50,925 nt of DNA from RGIG1918 sp964570895 (GTDB taxonomy: Bacteria > Cyanobacteriota > Vampirovibrionia > Gastranaerophilales > Gastranaerophilaceae): the NCBI GenBank assembly GCA_964570895.1, contig CAZMZD010000010.1, positions 1-50,925 of the forward strand, in the 5' to 3' direction. Positions 9,001 through 16,566 of the stretch are shown here, piece after piece. Each line of letters begins with the position of its first letter. Position 1 is the first letter of the stretch. Below the pieces are notes generated by a model. It saw only the letters and a program-made list of their open reading frames with translations, searched no databases and was not told where the DNA came from. The position numbers and the translations under genes were made by a program.

Positions 9001-11045
9001 AATCATCTGCCGCTTATGGCAGAGGCGGTGACGACACAATCACAATTGAAGGTGGAAAATCTTATGCATACGGGCAAGATGGCAACGACACAATTTATTT
9101 AAACGGCGCGCAAGATTATGGTTATGGCGAAGCGGGAAATGACACAATTTATGTAAATAGTGTAAACGCAAGAGCTGAAGGCGGGGCAGGCGACGATAAC
9201 ATTATTTTAAACAGCGTTTTAAATAACAGCTCTTCTTGGGTTAAAGGGGGAGATGGCGCAGACACAATAACGGTTAATTCTGCAAACAATGTAGGCGCAA
9301 TTGAAGGTAATGCAGGCGACGACACAATTATTGTGAACGCCGCAGGGAACACGGTTTCAGCAGGCGCAGGCGCAAACACATTAGAGCTTGGCGTGGATAA
9401 TGTAAATTACAATATTAACGAATATTCAAGGATTGTGACATACGGAAACACGGGCGATTTTGAAATTGCCGCAGGCAAAACAATTGAATTTGTGATTGCA
9501 GGGAAAACATACGCTATTCAAAATTTAGACTCAAGCGCGCAAACTTTTGCATATAATTATGACGAAGGAAGCGGGGTTATTACGCTCGATGGGGATTACC
9601 TTGACATAACATCAGCAGCTGACCAAGAAAATAATGTGGTTATAAATGGGGAAGAAACAAAATTTTATGGCGGAAATTTAAAAGATATTATTGTGCATAA
9701 TGGGGATAATGGGTATGTTTCTGGTGGCGATGGCGATGATGTTATAACATTAAATGGCAATTCAAGCCAAGCATTTGGCGGCTATGGCGATGATACAATT
9801 ATTTCAAACGGGGATGATTGCACGGTGCGCGGAAATGCTGGGGATGATAAAATCACAATAAACGGAAACGATTCAAGAGCATACGGACTCTCCGGCAACG
9901 ATACAATTTTGGTGTATGGGGATAATTCACGCGCTTTAGGAGGTGCTGGCAATGATAAAATTACAATATTTGGCAAAAATGCAGATGTGGCAGGCAACGC
10001 AGGAAATGACACGATTATATTAAACGGCGTTCTTGAAGATGCTGACATAAGTGGAATTGTCGCCGGCGGAGGCGATGACACAATTATTATAAATACGACA
10101 GGAAATAACGGCGAAATTGTGGCAGGCGACGGAAACAATACAATTATAATAAATGGTTCAAATAATTCAGATATCGAACTTGGCGATGGTAATAATACAA
10201 TTACAACAGTTGGGAATAACAATATTTTCGCAATAGGCAATGGCGATAATATAATAACCTCAAACGGCGACGGAAACATTCTGCATATGGGCGATGGGAA
10301 CAATACAATAACCTCAACGGGCGATGATAATATTTTCGCAACAGGCAATGGTGATAACACCATCACAGGCTATGGTAATAATAACGGATTTGTGACAGGC
10401 GATGGCGCGGACTATATCAAAGTGATAGGTAACAGTAACACAATTGCAACTCAAGGCGGAAGCGACACCGTGCTTGTTGATGGGAATGGAAACGACATTG
10501 ACCTTGGCGCAGATAACGACAGTGCAACAATTTTGGGCGACTCTAATGCAATTGATGGCGACGAAGGGTACGACATAATTACAAATGGCGGAACAAACAC
10601 CACAATCACAAACTGCAACGAGCTTTGGAAAGAAGCTGACCCGTTTGTATTCCAAGTGGGCACAGAAGCAAATTCAAATTCCACAATTGAAGTTTCCACA
10701 GGTTTTGTTATCCCAATTATTGACTTGAATGTCTTAAATGCAGATAGCGCAAGGGCTTCGCTTGAAGATATAGACAAAGTTATTGAAACTTTGAACAAAA
10801 AGCTTGGCGAAATTGGGGTTTCAAAAAATAGATTGGATTCAGCGTATAGTGCAAATGAAGTTGCGCAAATCAATATTACTGCGGCGCATTCAACCATTGT
10901 GGACGCAGACATCGCGCAAGAAAGCATGGAACTTTTAAAAGCGCAAATTCTTCAAAACGCAGCCGCAAGCTTGCTTATGACCGCAAGGGATATCAACAGC
11001 ACCTCGCTTTTGAATATTTATAATTCAGTGGGGAATTTGAGGTAG
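6069..11045 (+). CDS. Giant flagellin with RTX-like repeat insert
   Basis: A 1658-residue flagellin, about three times the usual length. Residues 1-145 are the D0/D1 N-terminal helices: RLSTGARIQSAGDDAAGF and LYRVRNLALQSSNG, ending EFNGVNLFG. Residues ~1563-1658 are the matching C-terminal D1/D0 helices: LNKKLGEIGVSKNRLDSA, then DADIAQESMELLKAQIL, ending NSVGNLR. These pack together and polymerise the filament after export by the flagellar type III system; no Sec signal is present. The middle replaces the surface domain. A Q/S/T-rich linker (145-235) is followed by five ~70-residue beta modules (starting near 239, 441, 618, 890 and 1126), each followed by a run of G-x-G-D/N-D-T-I-x-x-N-G repeats. 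The repeats resemble calcium-binding RTX nonapeptides, and the block 1340-1530 is almost pure repeat. No other flagellar gene is nearby. The ATG at 6069 lacks a clear ribosome binding site. The stop is TAG. Flagellin identity is certain; calcium binding by the insert is inference. Confidence 0.93.
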   Translation: MAIKVHSDNLIFLNNLNQASDRLATAMGRLSTGARIQSAGDDAAGFMISKGLEVTQRGLNTANNNIQTGVSLLGIAEGSIKTMLSSLYRVRNLALQSSNGVYSDTERSAMQMEVDSLFDEIVRTKNTTEFNGVNLFGQQIYKDKSETFIDNETTAATSLLSYTPSANGANSAATLTTSATQTSTTQSEQQGAISRAINESEQSQGAIARAIYEGEQQGEVSLLSANPTTRASSRSASNLIEGTISLSSGKSKTLSFGDKVYTFTDWGSGKTANTCSYSYNTETGRLTISDTYAMEIIAGSGQEDDILVNNAGNYTFVYAGDMDDRIEVNGNGTSIHIYGENGNDTIIDNTTTEYWAAMHGGNGDDTIYLNKNLGRAFGGTGNDTIYVNGNKNTVYGEAGDDNFIVQGDGNFLLGNTGTNTMTDNGTNTGYYNISGLEDHNPMSGEILLGTNKVDLKFEDKVYTVSVPGNLSVWYSYNAATKTVTFGGSYANIVAADNQINNVILNNSDMIYTGGSGGEDNITVRGGQTTVNLGTGKNTVTLASNYNSIYTNGGEDTINIKSENNYVSCSSSGSANITVASGKNNNIINGGGNSSLTITTNSTSTGFINCSASGYSDYLPSKGTLFLKPTETFDLTFMEGTEHEASYTIKSRYSSGSVNVSKLKYSCDTTTGFITFDSGHNSNAITVTAHDGQDDKITISGNNVYLYTGDGDDIVNSYVTYNSQIYTGDGNDTLNILRSGSVNNRPQYYTQAGNDTVTIADGIAYTNLYTGDGDDTIEVNGSVNYIYAGDGADTITMNKSGNSIYAGDGDDTVYLNASNDGWVTDLGAGDDTAYINANNAGNIVGGDGDDDFTVADGVSGAFVDGNAGMNRLLGDASGTYRYNIEGYENMLPKKGSIAIAGSDTIEIDILGQTYTVYNRNTLSSILKFDYNETTGQMTFDGSGFTITSAAGQANNVVVNGDYMYFYGSDENDTIKMTGESSAAYGRGGDDTITIEGGKSYAYGQDGNDTIYLNGAQDYGYGEAGNDTIYVNSVNARAEGGAGDDNIILNSVLNNSSSWVKGGDGADTITVNSANNVGAIEGNAGDDTIIVNAAGNTVSAGAGANTLELGVDNVNYNINEYSRIVTYGNTGDFEIAAGKTIEFVIAGKTYAIQNLDSSAQTFAYNYDEGSGVITLDGDYLDITSAADQENNVVINGEETKFYGGNLKDIIVHNGDNGYVSGGDGDDVITLNGNSSQAFGGYGDDTIISNGDDCTVRGNAGDDKITINGNDSRAYGLSGNDTILVYGDNSRALGGAGNDKITIFGKNADVAGNAGNDTIILNGVLEDADISGIVAGGGDDTIIINTTGNNGEIVAGDGNNTIIINGSNNSDIELGDGNNTITTVGNNNIFAIGNGDNIITSNGDGNILHMGDGNNTITSTGDDNIFATGNGDNTITGYGNNNGFVTGDGADYIKVIGNSNTIATQGGSDTVLVDGNGNDIDLGADNDSATILGDSNAIDGDEGYDIITNGGTNTTITNCNELWKEADPFVFQVGTEANSNSTIEVSTGFVIPIIDLNVLNADSARASLEDIDKVIETLNKKLGEIGVSKNRLDSAYSANEVAQINITAAHSTIVDADIAQESMELLKAQILQNAAASLLMTARDINSTSLLNIYNSVGNLR

Positions 11046-11761
11046 GGTTATACGCGCAAGTTATTTGACGCTATGGCATTTTGGTTTGTCAGGCGGTGTC
11101 TGACCTACGTTCTCCGTATCCGCCCTGCCAAAAATCCGCAGGGGTAGGTTGGGCATACTTGCCCAACATCATGATTTTGCGCCGCCTAGGTGTAGGTTGG
11201 GCATACTTGCTGGGCGACTTAAATATATAAACCGTCATCCTGAAAGCGTAGAAAATAAGGTGAAGCCGTAATTTTCAAGCTGTTCAGGATCTTACTAATT
11301 GATGGAGCTCAAAAATTATTTATTGCGCCTCAAGGCTCATAAGATGCTGAAATAAATTCAGGATGACGGTTTTGGTTTGTCAGGCAATGCCTGACCTACG
11401 GGCTTTCTTTTCCTTGCGGCGAATGAGCGAAAAAGAAAGGAAAATGAAAGAAAAATGAAAGAATAAGAAAATATGCCAAGGCGCAATACTTGTAAGATCC
11501 TGAAATAAATTCAGGATGACAGGGGTAGCAGCTTGCAATAAAATTTCGTCATGCTGAACTTGTTTCAGCATCTTACCAGCTGATGAGTCATAGGGGTAGG
11601 GTGTGCTTATAGTTTTGTCAGACACTGCCTGACCTACGTTCTCCGTATCCGCCCTGCCAAAAATCCGCAGTTCAGCATGACGGTTAAAATTGCGATGTTG
11701 GGCAAGTATGCCCAACCTACGTGTTTGTTGCAATTAAGGTGCGTAGAATTGCAGCCTACAA
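11046..11761. repeat. Repeat island 2 (between convergent genes)
   Basis: There is no supported gene in 716 bp. From left to right it holds: TGTCAGGCGGTGTCTGACC hairpin (11089); a phrase CGTTCTCCGTATCCGCCCTG at 11108 that recurs at 11637; GTAGGTTGGGCATACTTGCCC hairpins split over 11146-11215; the 62-bp element (11232-11293); ATGCTGAAATAAATTCAGG hairpin (11343-11368); a second TCAGGCAATGCCTGACC hairpin (11379-11401); a diverged CTTTCTTTT hairpin (11402-11440); ATCCTGAAATAAATTCAGGAT (11494-11514); ATGCTGAACTTGTTTCAGCAT (11551-11571); and reverse copies of the TGCCTGACC and TGCCCAACC hairpins (11617-11722). No rho-independent terminator with a T-tract was evident. Confidence 0.75.
11232..11293 (+). 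repeat. 62-bp palindromic element, copy 2
   Basis: It runs from CGTCATCCTGAAAGCGTAG to GCTGTTCAGGATCTT, differing from the 42676 and 44621 copies by a few bases in the loop region (ATAAGGTGAAGCC). Confidence 0.85.
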
Positions 11762-12802
11762 CTATGGCTCAATTGCAATTTTTATGCAGCCATCTTGTTT
11801 GCTTTCAAAAAGTTTGTAAGCTTCCATTATGTCATCAAGCTTATATGTGTGCGTCACTAAAAAATCCGTGTTGATTTTCCCTTCAGATATCCATTCTATT
11901 AGTTTTTTTGAATGAATGGCGTCAATTCCGCCTGTTTTAAAGGTTAAATTTTTGCCATACATCTGAGGGAGCGGAAGTGTCAAATTTTCTTCATAGAGCG
12001 CAACAACAGCAACAATTGCATTGGCGCGCGCAATTTCGTAACTCATTTTGAAAGTTTCAGGGGTGCCGCCTGCTTCAATCACTTTGTCCGCACCTCTTTT
12101 TGAGGTAAGCGCTTTTATTTCGTGCAAAATATCGCACTCATTAGGATTTAAGAAATAATCCGCAATTCCTTGTTTTTTTGCAATTTCGAGCCTTGAATTA
12201 TTTATGTCAATTGCAATAATCTTGTTCGCCCCCATAGCACGAGCGCACATCATACAGCACATTCCAACAGGGCCTGTGCCAATCACTGCAATAGTGTCAT
12301 TGGGTTTAATTTCGCACATCTCTGCACCAAAATAGCCCGTTGCTAAAACATCGCCCACAAACAGAGCATTCAAATCGGTCACATTATCAGGTAAAATGTC
12401 AAGCGCGTTATCTGCACAAGGCACGCGAACAAATTTTGTTTGGCAGCCGTCAAGCCTACAGCCAATTTCCCAGCCGCCGACTTCGCAATTGTTGATATAG
12501 CCCCGTTTGCAAAAATAGCATTCGCCGCAAAAAGTTTCGCAATTGGCGCTCACCCTGTCGCCAACTTTTAATTTTTTAACTTCAGAGCCCACTTGAGCAA
12601 TTCTTCCCACGTATTCATGCCCTAGAACAATGCTGTTTTTTGCCCTTGGCACTTGCCCATGAATAATGTGCAAGTCGCTTGTGCAAATCGATGAAAGGGT
12701 CACTTCCAAAATTGCGTCTTTTGGGTCTAAAATCTTTGGAATATCTTTTTCAATCAGTTTAAAATTATTTTCAAAATCCGTATTATAAACAAGAGCCTTC
12801 AT
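11762..12802 (-). CDS. Zinc-dependent alcohol/polyol dehydrogenase (MDR family)
   Basis: A 346-residue NAD(P)-dependent medium-chain dehydrogenase that interconverts an alcohol or polyol and its aldehyde or ketone. The catalytic zinc site is visible as SICTSDLHIIHG and GHEYVGRI. The structural zinc loop is CETFCGECYFCKRGYINNC, with four cysteines. The Rossmann fold has VIGTGPVGMCC and AIDINNSRLEIAKKQG. The composition resembles formaldehyde, sorbitol or threonine dehydrogenase-like members, but the substrate cannot be fixed. The start is taken as ATG 12802 because GAGGTG at 12808-12813 is an ideal ribosome binding site for it; an in-frame GTG at 12808 overlaps that site. The gene stands alone, convergent with the flagellin gene and divergent from the Ehr operon. 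Confidence 0.85.
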   Translation of the reverse strand: MKALVYNTDFENNFKLIEKDIPKILDPKDAILEVTLSSICTSDLHIIHGQVPRAKNSIVLGHEYVGRIAQVGSEVKKLKVGDRVSANCETFCGECYFCKRGYINNCEVGGWEIGCRLDGCQTKFVRVPCADNALDILPDNVTDLNALFVGDVLATGYFGAEMCEIKPNDTIAVIGTGPVGMCCMMCARAMGANKIIAIDINNSRLEIAKKQGIADYFLNPNECDILHEIKALTSKRGADKVIEAGGTPETFKMSYEIARANAIVAVVALYEENLTLPLPQMYGKNLTFKTGGIDAIHSKKLIEWISEGKINTDFLVTHTYKLDDIMEAYKLFESKQDGCIKIAIEP

Positions 12803-12937
12803 TTTCACCTCGCGTATTTTTTATTCTAACATTTTATTTTAAATTCACAAATAACTTTTGGAAGAAGGCCGCCGGTTGCGCAACAATTGTAAAAGTTACA
12901 CTTGATATTATTTTTTGTTAATTTTAAAATAATTAAG

Positions 12938-12966
12938 TTGAAAGTTTTCGCAAAATTTTATATTTT
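12938..12966 (+). promoter_or_regulatory. Candidate promoter of the Ehr-type operon
   Basis: TTGAAA (12938-12943), a 17-bp spacer and TATTTT (12961-12966) lie 45 bp before the ATG of the first gene. The intervening AT-rich leader shows no obvious hairpin. Confidence 0.5.
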
Positions 12967-13010
12967 GGCTGATAATGATTAGATTTTAGATTGTATTTTG
13001 GACGGATAAA

Positions 13011-14990
13011 ATGAACAATTTTTTCATTGGGATAATAATTTTTATGGCAAGCGGTTTTTTGGCAAAAGCAGTTGCGCCCAAGTATAAAGCAGCTTTTTTA
13101 TCAATTGTTTGTGCGCTCGCTTCTCTTTTCTTGCTAGAGCCTGCAACTAATGTTTTGGCAAGCGGAAACATATTAGAAAAATCATTTAATTTTAACCCGA
13201 TTTTTCAAAATGTTACTTTTTCAATTGACGCACTTTCTGCGTTTTTCATTCTTGTTATTGTGTTTGCAAGTTTGATGTCTATTTTTTATTCAAAAGGCTA
13301 TCTTGCTCACTATGTAGAGCAGGGTAAAAGCCTTAATTCGCACCTTGTTTTTCTCCCAATGCTCGTAGCTTCAATGCTTTTGGTTGTTACATGCTCTAAT
13401 GCTTTGATGTTCCTTGTTTGCTGGGAGATAATGTCGCTTAGTTCATTTTTCCTTGTGATTTTTGAGGGCGAAAAAAAAGAGGTTTTAAAAGCCGGAATTA
13501 AATATCTTGTTTTTATGCATATTTCGGTGATTTTTATAATAATTGCCTTTGCACTTATGGCGCTAAATTCCGGCTCTTTTGAGTTTAGCGAGTTTGCAAA
13601 AATTTTGCATAGCAATTCTCACCTTGCAAACCTTGTTTTCACCCTTGCATTTATTGGTTTTGGCACAAAAGCAGGTTTTGTTCCGTTTCACAATTGGTTG
13701 CCAGACGCTCACCCTGCAGCGCCAAGCCATGTGAGCGCAATTATGTCTGGTGTTATGATTAAAACAGGTGTTTACGGGATTTTAAGAATGCTCGCTTTAA
13801 TATCTCATCCGAACGAATATGTTGGCTATTTAATCCTTGTGGTTTCCGTTATTTCCTCTCTATATGGGGTTTTATACGCAATTGGGCAGCACGACTTGAA
13901 AAGGCTTCTTGCTTACCATAGTATCGAAAATATCGGGATAATAGGAATTGGCGTAGGCGTTGGCACTTTGGGGCTCGTGTGGAATAATCCGTTTATTGCA
14001 ACAGTTGGCTTTGTGGGCGGCATTTTGCACATCTTGAACCACTCTATTTTTAAAGAACTACTCTTTTTAGCGGCAGGCAATGTTTATATTAAAACTCACA
14101 CGAAAAACATTGAAGTTTTGGGCGGGCTTATAAAATCTATGCCGCAAAGCGCGATTTTATTTTTAATCGGCTCGGTTGCAATATGCGGACTTCCGCCATT
14201 TAACGGTTTTATTAGTGAATTTTTAATTTACGTTTCAATGTTTAAAGGGCTTAGCGTGCATAACTTCTTCTCTCTTTTAACTTTACTTTTTTCAATTGCG
14301 GCGCTTGCACTTGTTGGCACAATGGCAATATTATGTTTTTCAAAAGCGTTTAGCATAATCTTCCTTGGAAACCCAAGAAGCGGCGAAGCTCTTCAAGTTA
14401 AAGATGATGTTGAAAATTCAATGGTTATGCCAATGACAGCGCTTGCAGCGGTCACTCTTTTAATCGGGCTTTTCCCAAAACAAGCATTTGAATATGTATC
14501 AAAACCGGTTCAGGTTTTTGTGGGCGGCGGGTGTGAGCCTTGTTTGCACGTGACTTCGCTTCTTCAAACAATATCCGGCTACGCGCTTGCTCTTTTAATT
14601 TTTATAGTTGTTTTGGTTGTTCTAAAGCTTGCTTTAACTAAAGGAAGAGTTGAGCTTCATAACACTTGGGGCTGTGGCTACAATAGAGGAAATAACCGCA
14701 TGCAATATAGTGCTTCTTCTTATGCTAACCCATTTCTTACTATGTTAAAACCATTATTTAAAAAAGTTTTTGATGTTGAAAAGCCAAGAAAACTATTTCC
14801 TAAAAAAGCTCATTATAATTCGCATATAGATGATATCGAAGAAGCATATTTAATTAATCCTATCGTGCGTTTTGATGAATGGTTTTTATCGAAATTTGAG
14901 GCAATTCAGAGCGGGAACATTCAATCTTACATAAAATACGGAATGATTTTCCTTGCGCTTGTTTTGATTGGAAGTTTATTGGCAGGGTAA
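13011..14990 (+). CDS. hyfB: Ehr-type complex antiporter subunit, HyfB/NuoL-like
   Basis: A 659-residue integral membrane protein with about 15 predicted helices, homologous to complex I NuoL and hydrogenase-4 HyfB. It probably carries an H+ or Na+ channel driven by electron flow in the attached soluble module. Visible hallmarks are the ion-channel helices with WEIMSLSSFFLV, GFGTKAGFVPFHNWLPDAHP (the conserved lysine and histidine segment) and LLAYHSIENIG. The C-terminal extension with WGCGYNRGNNRMQYS is typical of HyfB rather than NuoL. It is the first gene of a tight same-strand operon; the next gene starts 4 bp after its stop. The ribosome binding site is weak (GGAC/GGAT before ATG). Gene names follow hydrogenase-4 by homology only, because the complex lacks a [NiFe] site. 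Confidence 0.85.
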   Translation: MNNFFIGIIIFMASGFLAKAVAPKYKAAFLSIVCALASLFLLEPATNVLASGNILEKSFNFNPIFQNVTFSIDALSAFFILVIVFASLMSIFYSKGYLAHYVEQGKSLNSHLVFLPMLVASMLLVVTCSNALMFLVCWEIMSLSSFFLVIFEGEKKEVLKAGIKYLVFMHISVIFIIIAFALMALNSGSFEFSEFAKILHSNSHLANLVFTLAFIGFGTKAGFVPFHNWLPDAHPAAPSHVSAIMSGVMIKTGVYGILRMLALISHPNEYVGYLILVVSVISSLYGVLYAIGQHDLKRLLAYHSIENIGIIGIGVGVGTLGLVWNNPFIATVGFVGGILHILNHSIFKELLFLAAGNVYIKTHTKNIEVLGGLIKSMPQSAILFLIGSVAICGLPPFNGFISEFLIYVSMFKGLSVHNFFSLLTLLFSIAALALVGTMAILCFSKAFSIIFLGNPRSGEALQVKDDVENSMVMPMTALAAVTLLIGLFPKQAFEYVSKPVQVFVGGGCEPCLHVTSLLQTISGYALALLIFIVVLVVLKLALTKGRVELHNTWGCGYNRGNNRMQYSASSYANPFLTMLKPLFKKVFDVEKPRKLFPKKAHYNSHIDDIEEAYLINPIVRFDEWFLSKFEAIQSGNIQSYIKYGMIFLALVLIGSLLAG

Positions 14991-14994
14991 AAAT

Positions 14995-15915
14995 ATGATG
15001 ATAAAAATTTTAAACATAATAATACTTTTAATTGTCCCATTTTTGATAATGGGTTTAATTAACAAAACAAAAGCTTTTTGGGCAGGCAAATGTGGTGCTT
15101 CAATTTTTCAGCCGCTATTTGACTTTATAAAATTAATGAAAAAAGATTTTGTGATAAGCAATACAACATCTGCAATTTTTAGAATTGCTCCGCTTATAAC
15201 TTTTGCCACCGTTCTTTTTGCTTCGCTTTTTATACCGCTTGCAGACGGCAGCTCTATTTTAAACGTTCCTGCGGGTTTAATCGTATTTGCATACACCTTA
15301 GGGCTTGGCAAATTTTTAGCTTTAATTTCCGCAATGGATACAGGAAGCAGTTTTGAAGGAATGGGCGCTTCAAGAGAAGCTTGTTTTACATCAATTGTTG
15401 AACCTGCATTTTTTATGACAATTGCTTCAATTATGGCGCTTAGCGGAAATTACACTTTCGACTCTTTAAAAATGATTATTCAAAACGCGGGAAATTATGG
15501 AATTTTGATTATAATTTTTGCGGTTGCGGTTTTGTTTTTGATGATATTAATCGAGGGATCTCGCGTGCCTGTTGATGACCCTAACACTCACCTTGAACTT
15601 ACTATGATTCATGAAGTTATGATACTTGATAATTCTGCTTCAGATTTAGCCTTGTTTAGTTTTGCAAATGCAATCAAAATGCTTCTTATATCTTCACTTA
15701 TAGCATACATTGTAATCCCTGCGGGAATTAGCTTTGGGCTTAGCGTTTTATTGTATTTAGCTGTGCTTGCAATAATTTCTTTGCTTATTGGAACGGTTGA
15801 ATCCTCCATGGCGAGAATTAGAATGTCGCATGTGTTTGAATTTATATTTATAATGAGTTCTTTGGCGCTCGTTGTTGTTTCTCTTGTTGTTGCCAAAATG
15901 TTTGGAGATGTGTAA
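14995..15915 (+). CDS. hyfC: Ehr-type complex membrane subunit, HyfC/NuoH-like
   Basis: A 306-residue membrane protein of the NuoH/HycD/EchB family, the subunit that anchors the soluble electron-transfer arm and links it to the ion-pumping arm. Hallmarks are FWAGKCGASIFQPLFDFIKL near the N-terminus, FASLFIPLADG, and the loop EGSRVPVDDPNTHLELTMIHE, which is the quinone-site-like loop of the family. The frame is open from an ATG at 14968 inside the previous gene, but ATG 14995 or 14998, just after that gene's stop, gives the family-like N-terminus (IKILNIIILLIVPF...) and is preferred. It is followed directly by hyfE, with its TAA touching the next ATG. Confidence 0.87.
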   Translation: MMIKILNIIILLIVPFLIMGLINKTKAFWAGKCGASIFQPLFDFIKLMKKDFVISNTTSAIFRIAPLITFATVLFASLFIPLADGSSILNVPAGLIVFAYTLGLGKFLALISAMDTGSSFEGMGASREACFTSIVEPAFFMTIASIMALSGNYTFDSLKMIIQNAGNYGILIIIFAVAVLFLMILIEGSRVPVDDPNTHLELTMIHEVMILDNSASDLALFSFANAIKMLLISSLIAYIVIPAGISFGLSVLLYLAVLAIISLLIGTVESSMARIRMSHVFEFIFIMSSLALVVVSLVVAKMFGDV

Positions 15916-16566
15916 ATGGTAAATGGTTTTATAATACTTTTTGGGCTCACAATGTTGTACCTTGCTGCAACAAGCAGGATTATAGCTCATATTAGAATTT
16001 TAATTGTTCAAGGCGTTTTACTGTTTTTAATATGTTGTGCGGGTGCAGAGCATATGAACTTGTTTAATTTTTTGTTCTTGCTTCTTGAGACGTTGATTGT
16101 GAAATCTGTTCTTATACCGATGTTTTTGTATAAAGTGCTTAAAAAAACGCATTCAAACAGAGATGAAGCCCCAAACATTCCGCATTTTTATTGCCTTGTT
16201 ATTTCAAGTTTAATATTGCTCGCCGGTTTTTTGGTTTCAAATTACTGCTTCTCTTCCGTAAAAATGATATCTTCCCTTTATTTTGGCGTGTCGGTTGCAA
16301 CAATTATAATCAGCCTTTGGCTCATCACGATTAAACATAAAATCATATCAAATGTAATTGAATTTATCACGATGGAAAACGGTATATTTTTGCTTTCTTT
16401 ATCTATCGCAAAAGAAATGCCAATGCTTGTAAACATTGGTGTTCTGCTTGATGTATTTATTGCGGTTTACATTTTGGGCTTATTTGTAAATGCTATAAAC
16501 AAAGAATTTAATGATTTAGAAGTTTCACACTTATCAGATTTGAAGGACTACGAATATAATGATTAA
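15916..16566 (+). CDS. hyfE: Ehr-type complex membrane subunit, HyfE/NuoK-like
   Basis: A 216-residue protein with about six membrane helices, matching the HyfE family (a NuoK-related subunit with extra helices). It begins MVNGFIILFGLTMLYLA and contains the acidic helix ENGIFLLSLSIAKEMPMLVN, the NuoK-like glutamate segment implicated in proton transfer. Its ATG follows the hyfC stop with no gap, and its end overlaps the start of hyfF by 8 bp, so translation of the three is probably coupled. There is no sign of truncation. Confidence 0.82.
   Translation: MVNGFIILFGLTMLYLAATSRIIAHIRILIVQGVLLFLICCAGAEHMNLFNFLFLLLETLIVKSVLIPMFLYKVLKKTHSNRDEAPNIPHFYCLVISSLILLAGFLVSNYCFSSVKMISSLYFGVSVATIIISLWLITIKHKIISNVIEFITMENGIFLLSLSIAKEMPMLVNIGVLLDVFIAVYILGLFVNAINKEFNDLEVSHLSDLKDYEYND

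Noticed and set aside
8477..10927. Long minus-strand open frames inside the flagellin gene
   Set aside because: They are antisense reflections of the biased GGC-GAT-GAC repeat codons, giving S/P/V-rich pseudo-proteins.
11380..11733. 117-residue minus-strand open frame in repeat island 2
   Set aside because: It spans several hairpin repeats and reads their sequence as protein (for example LNLFQDL), with low-complexity composition.
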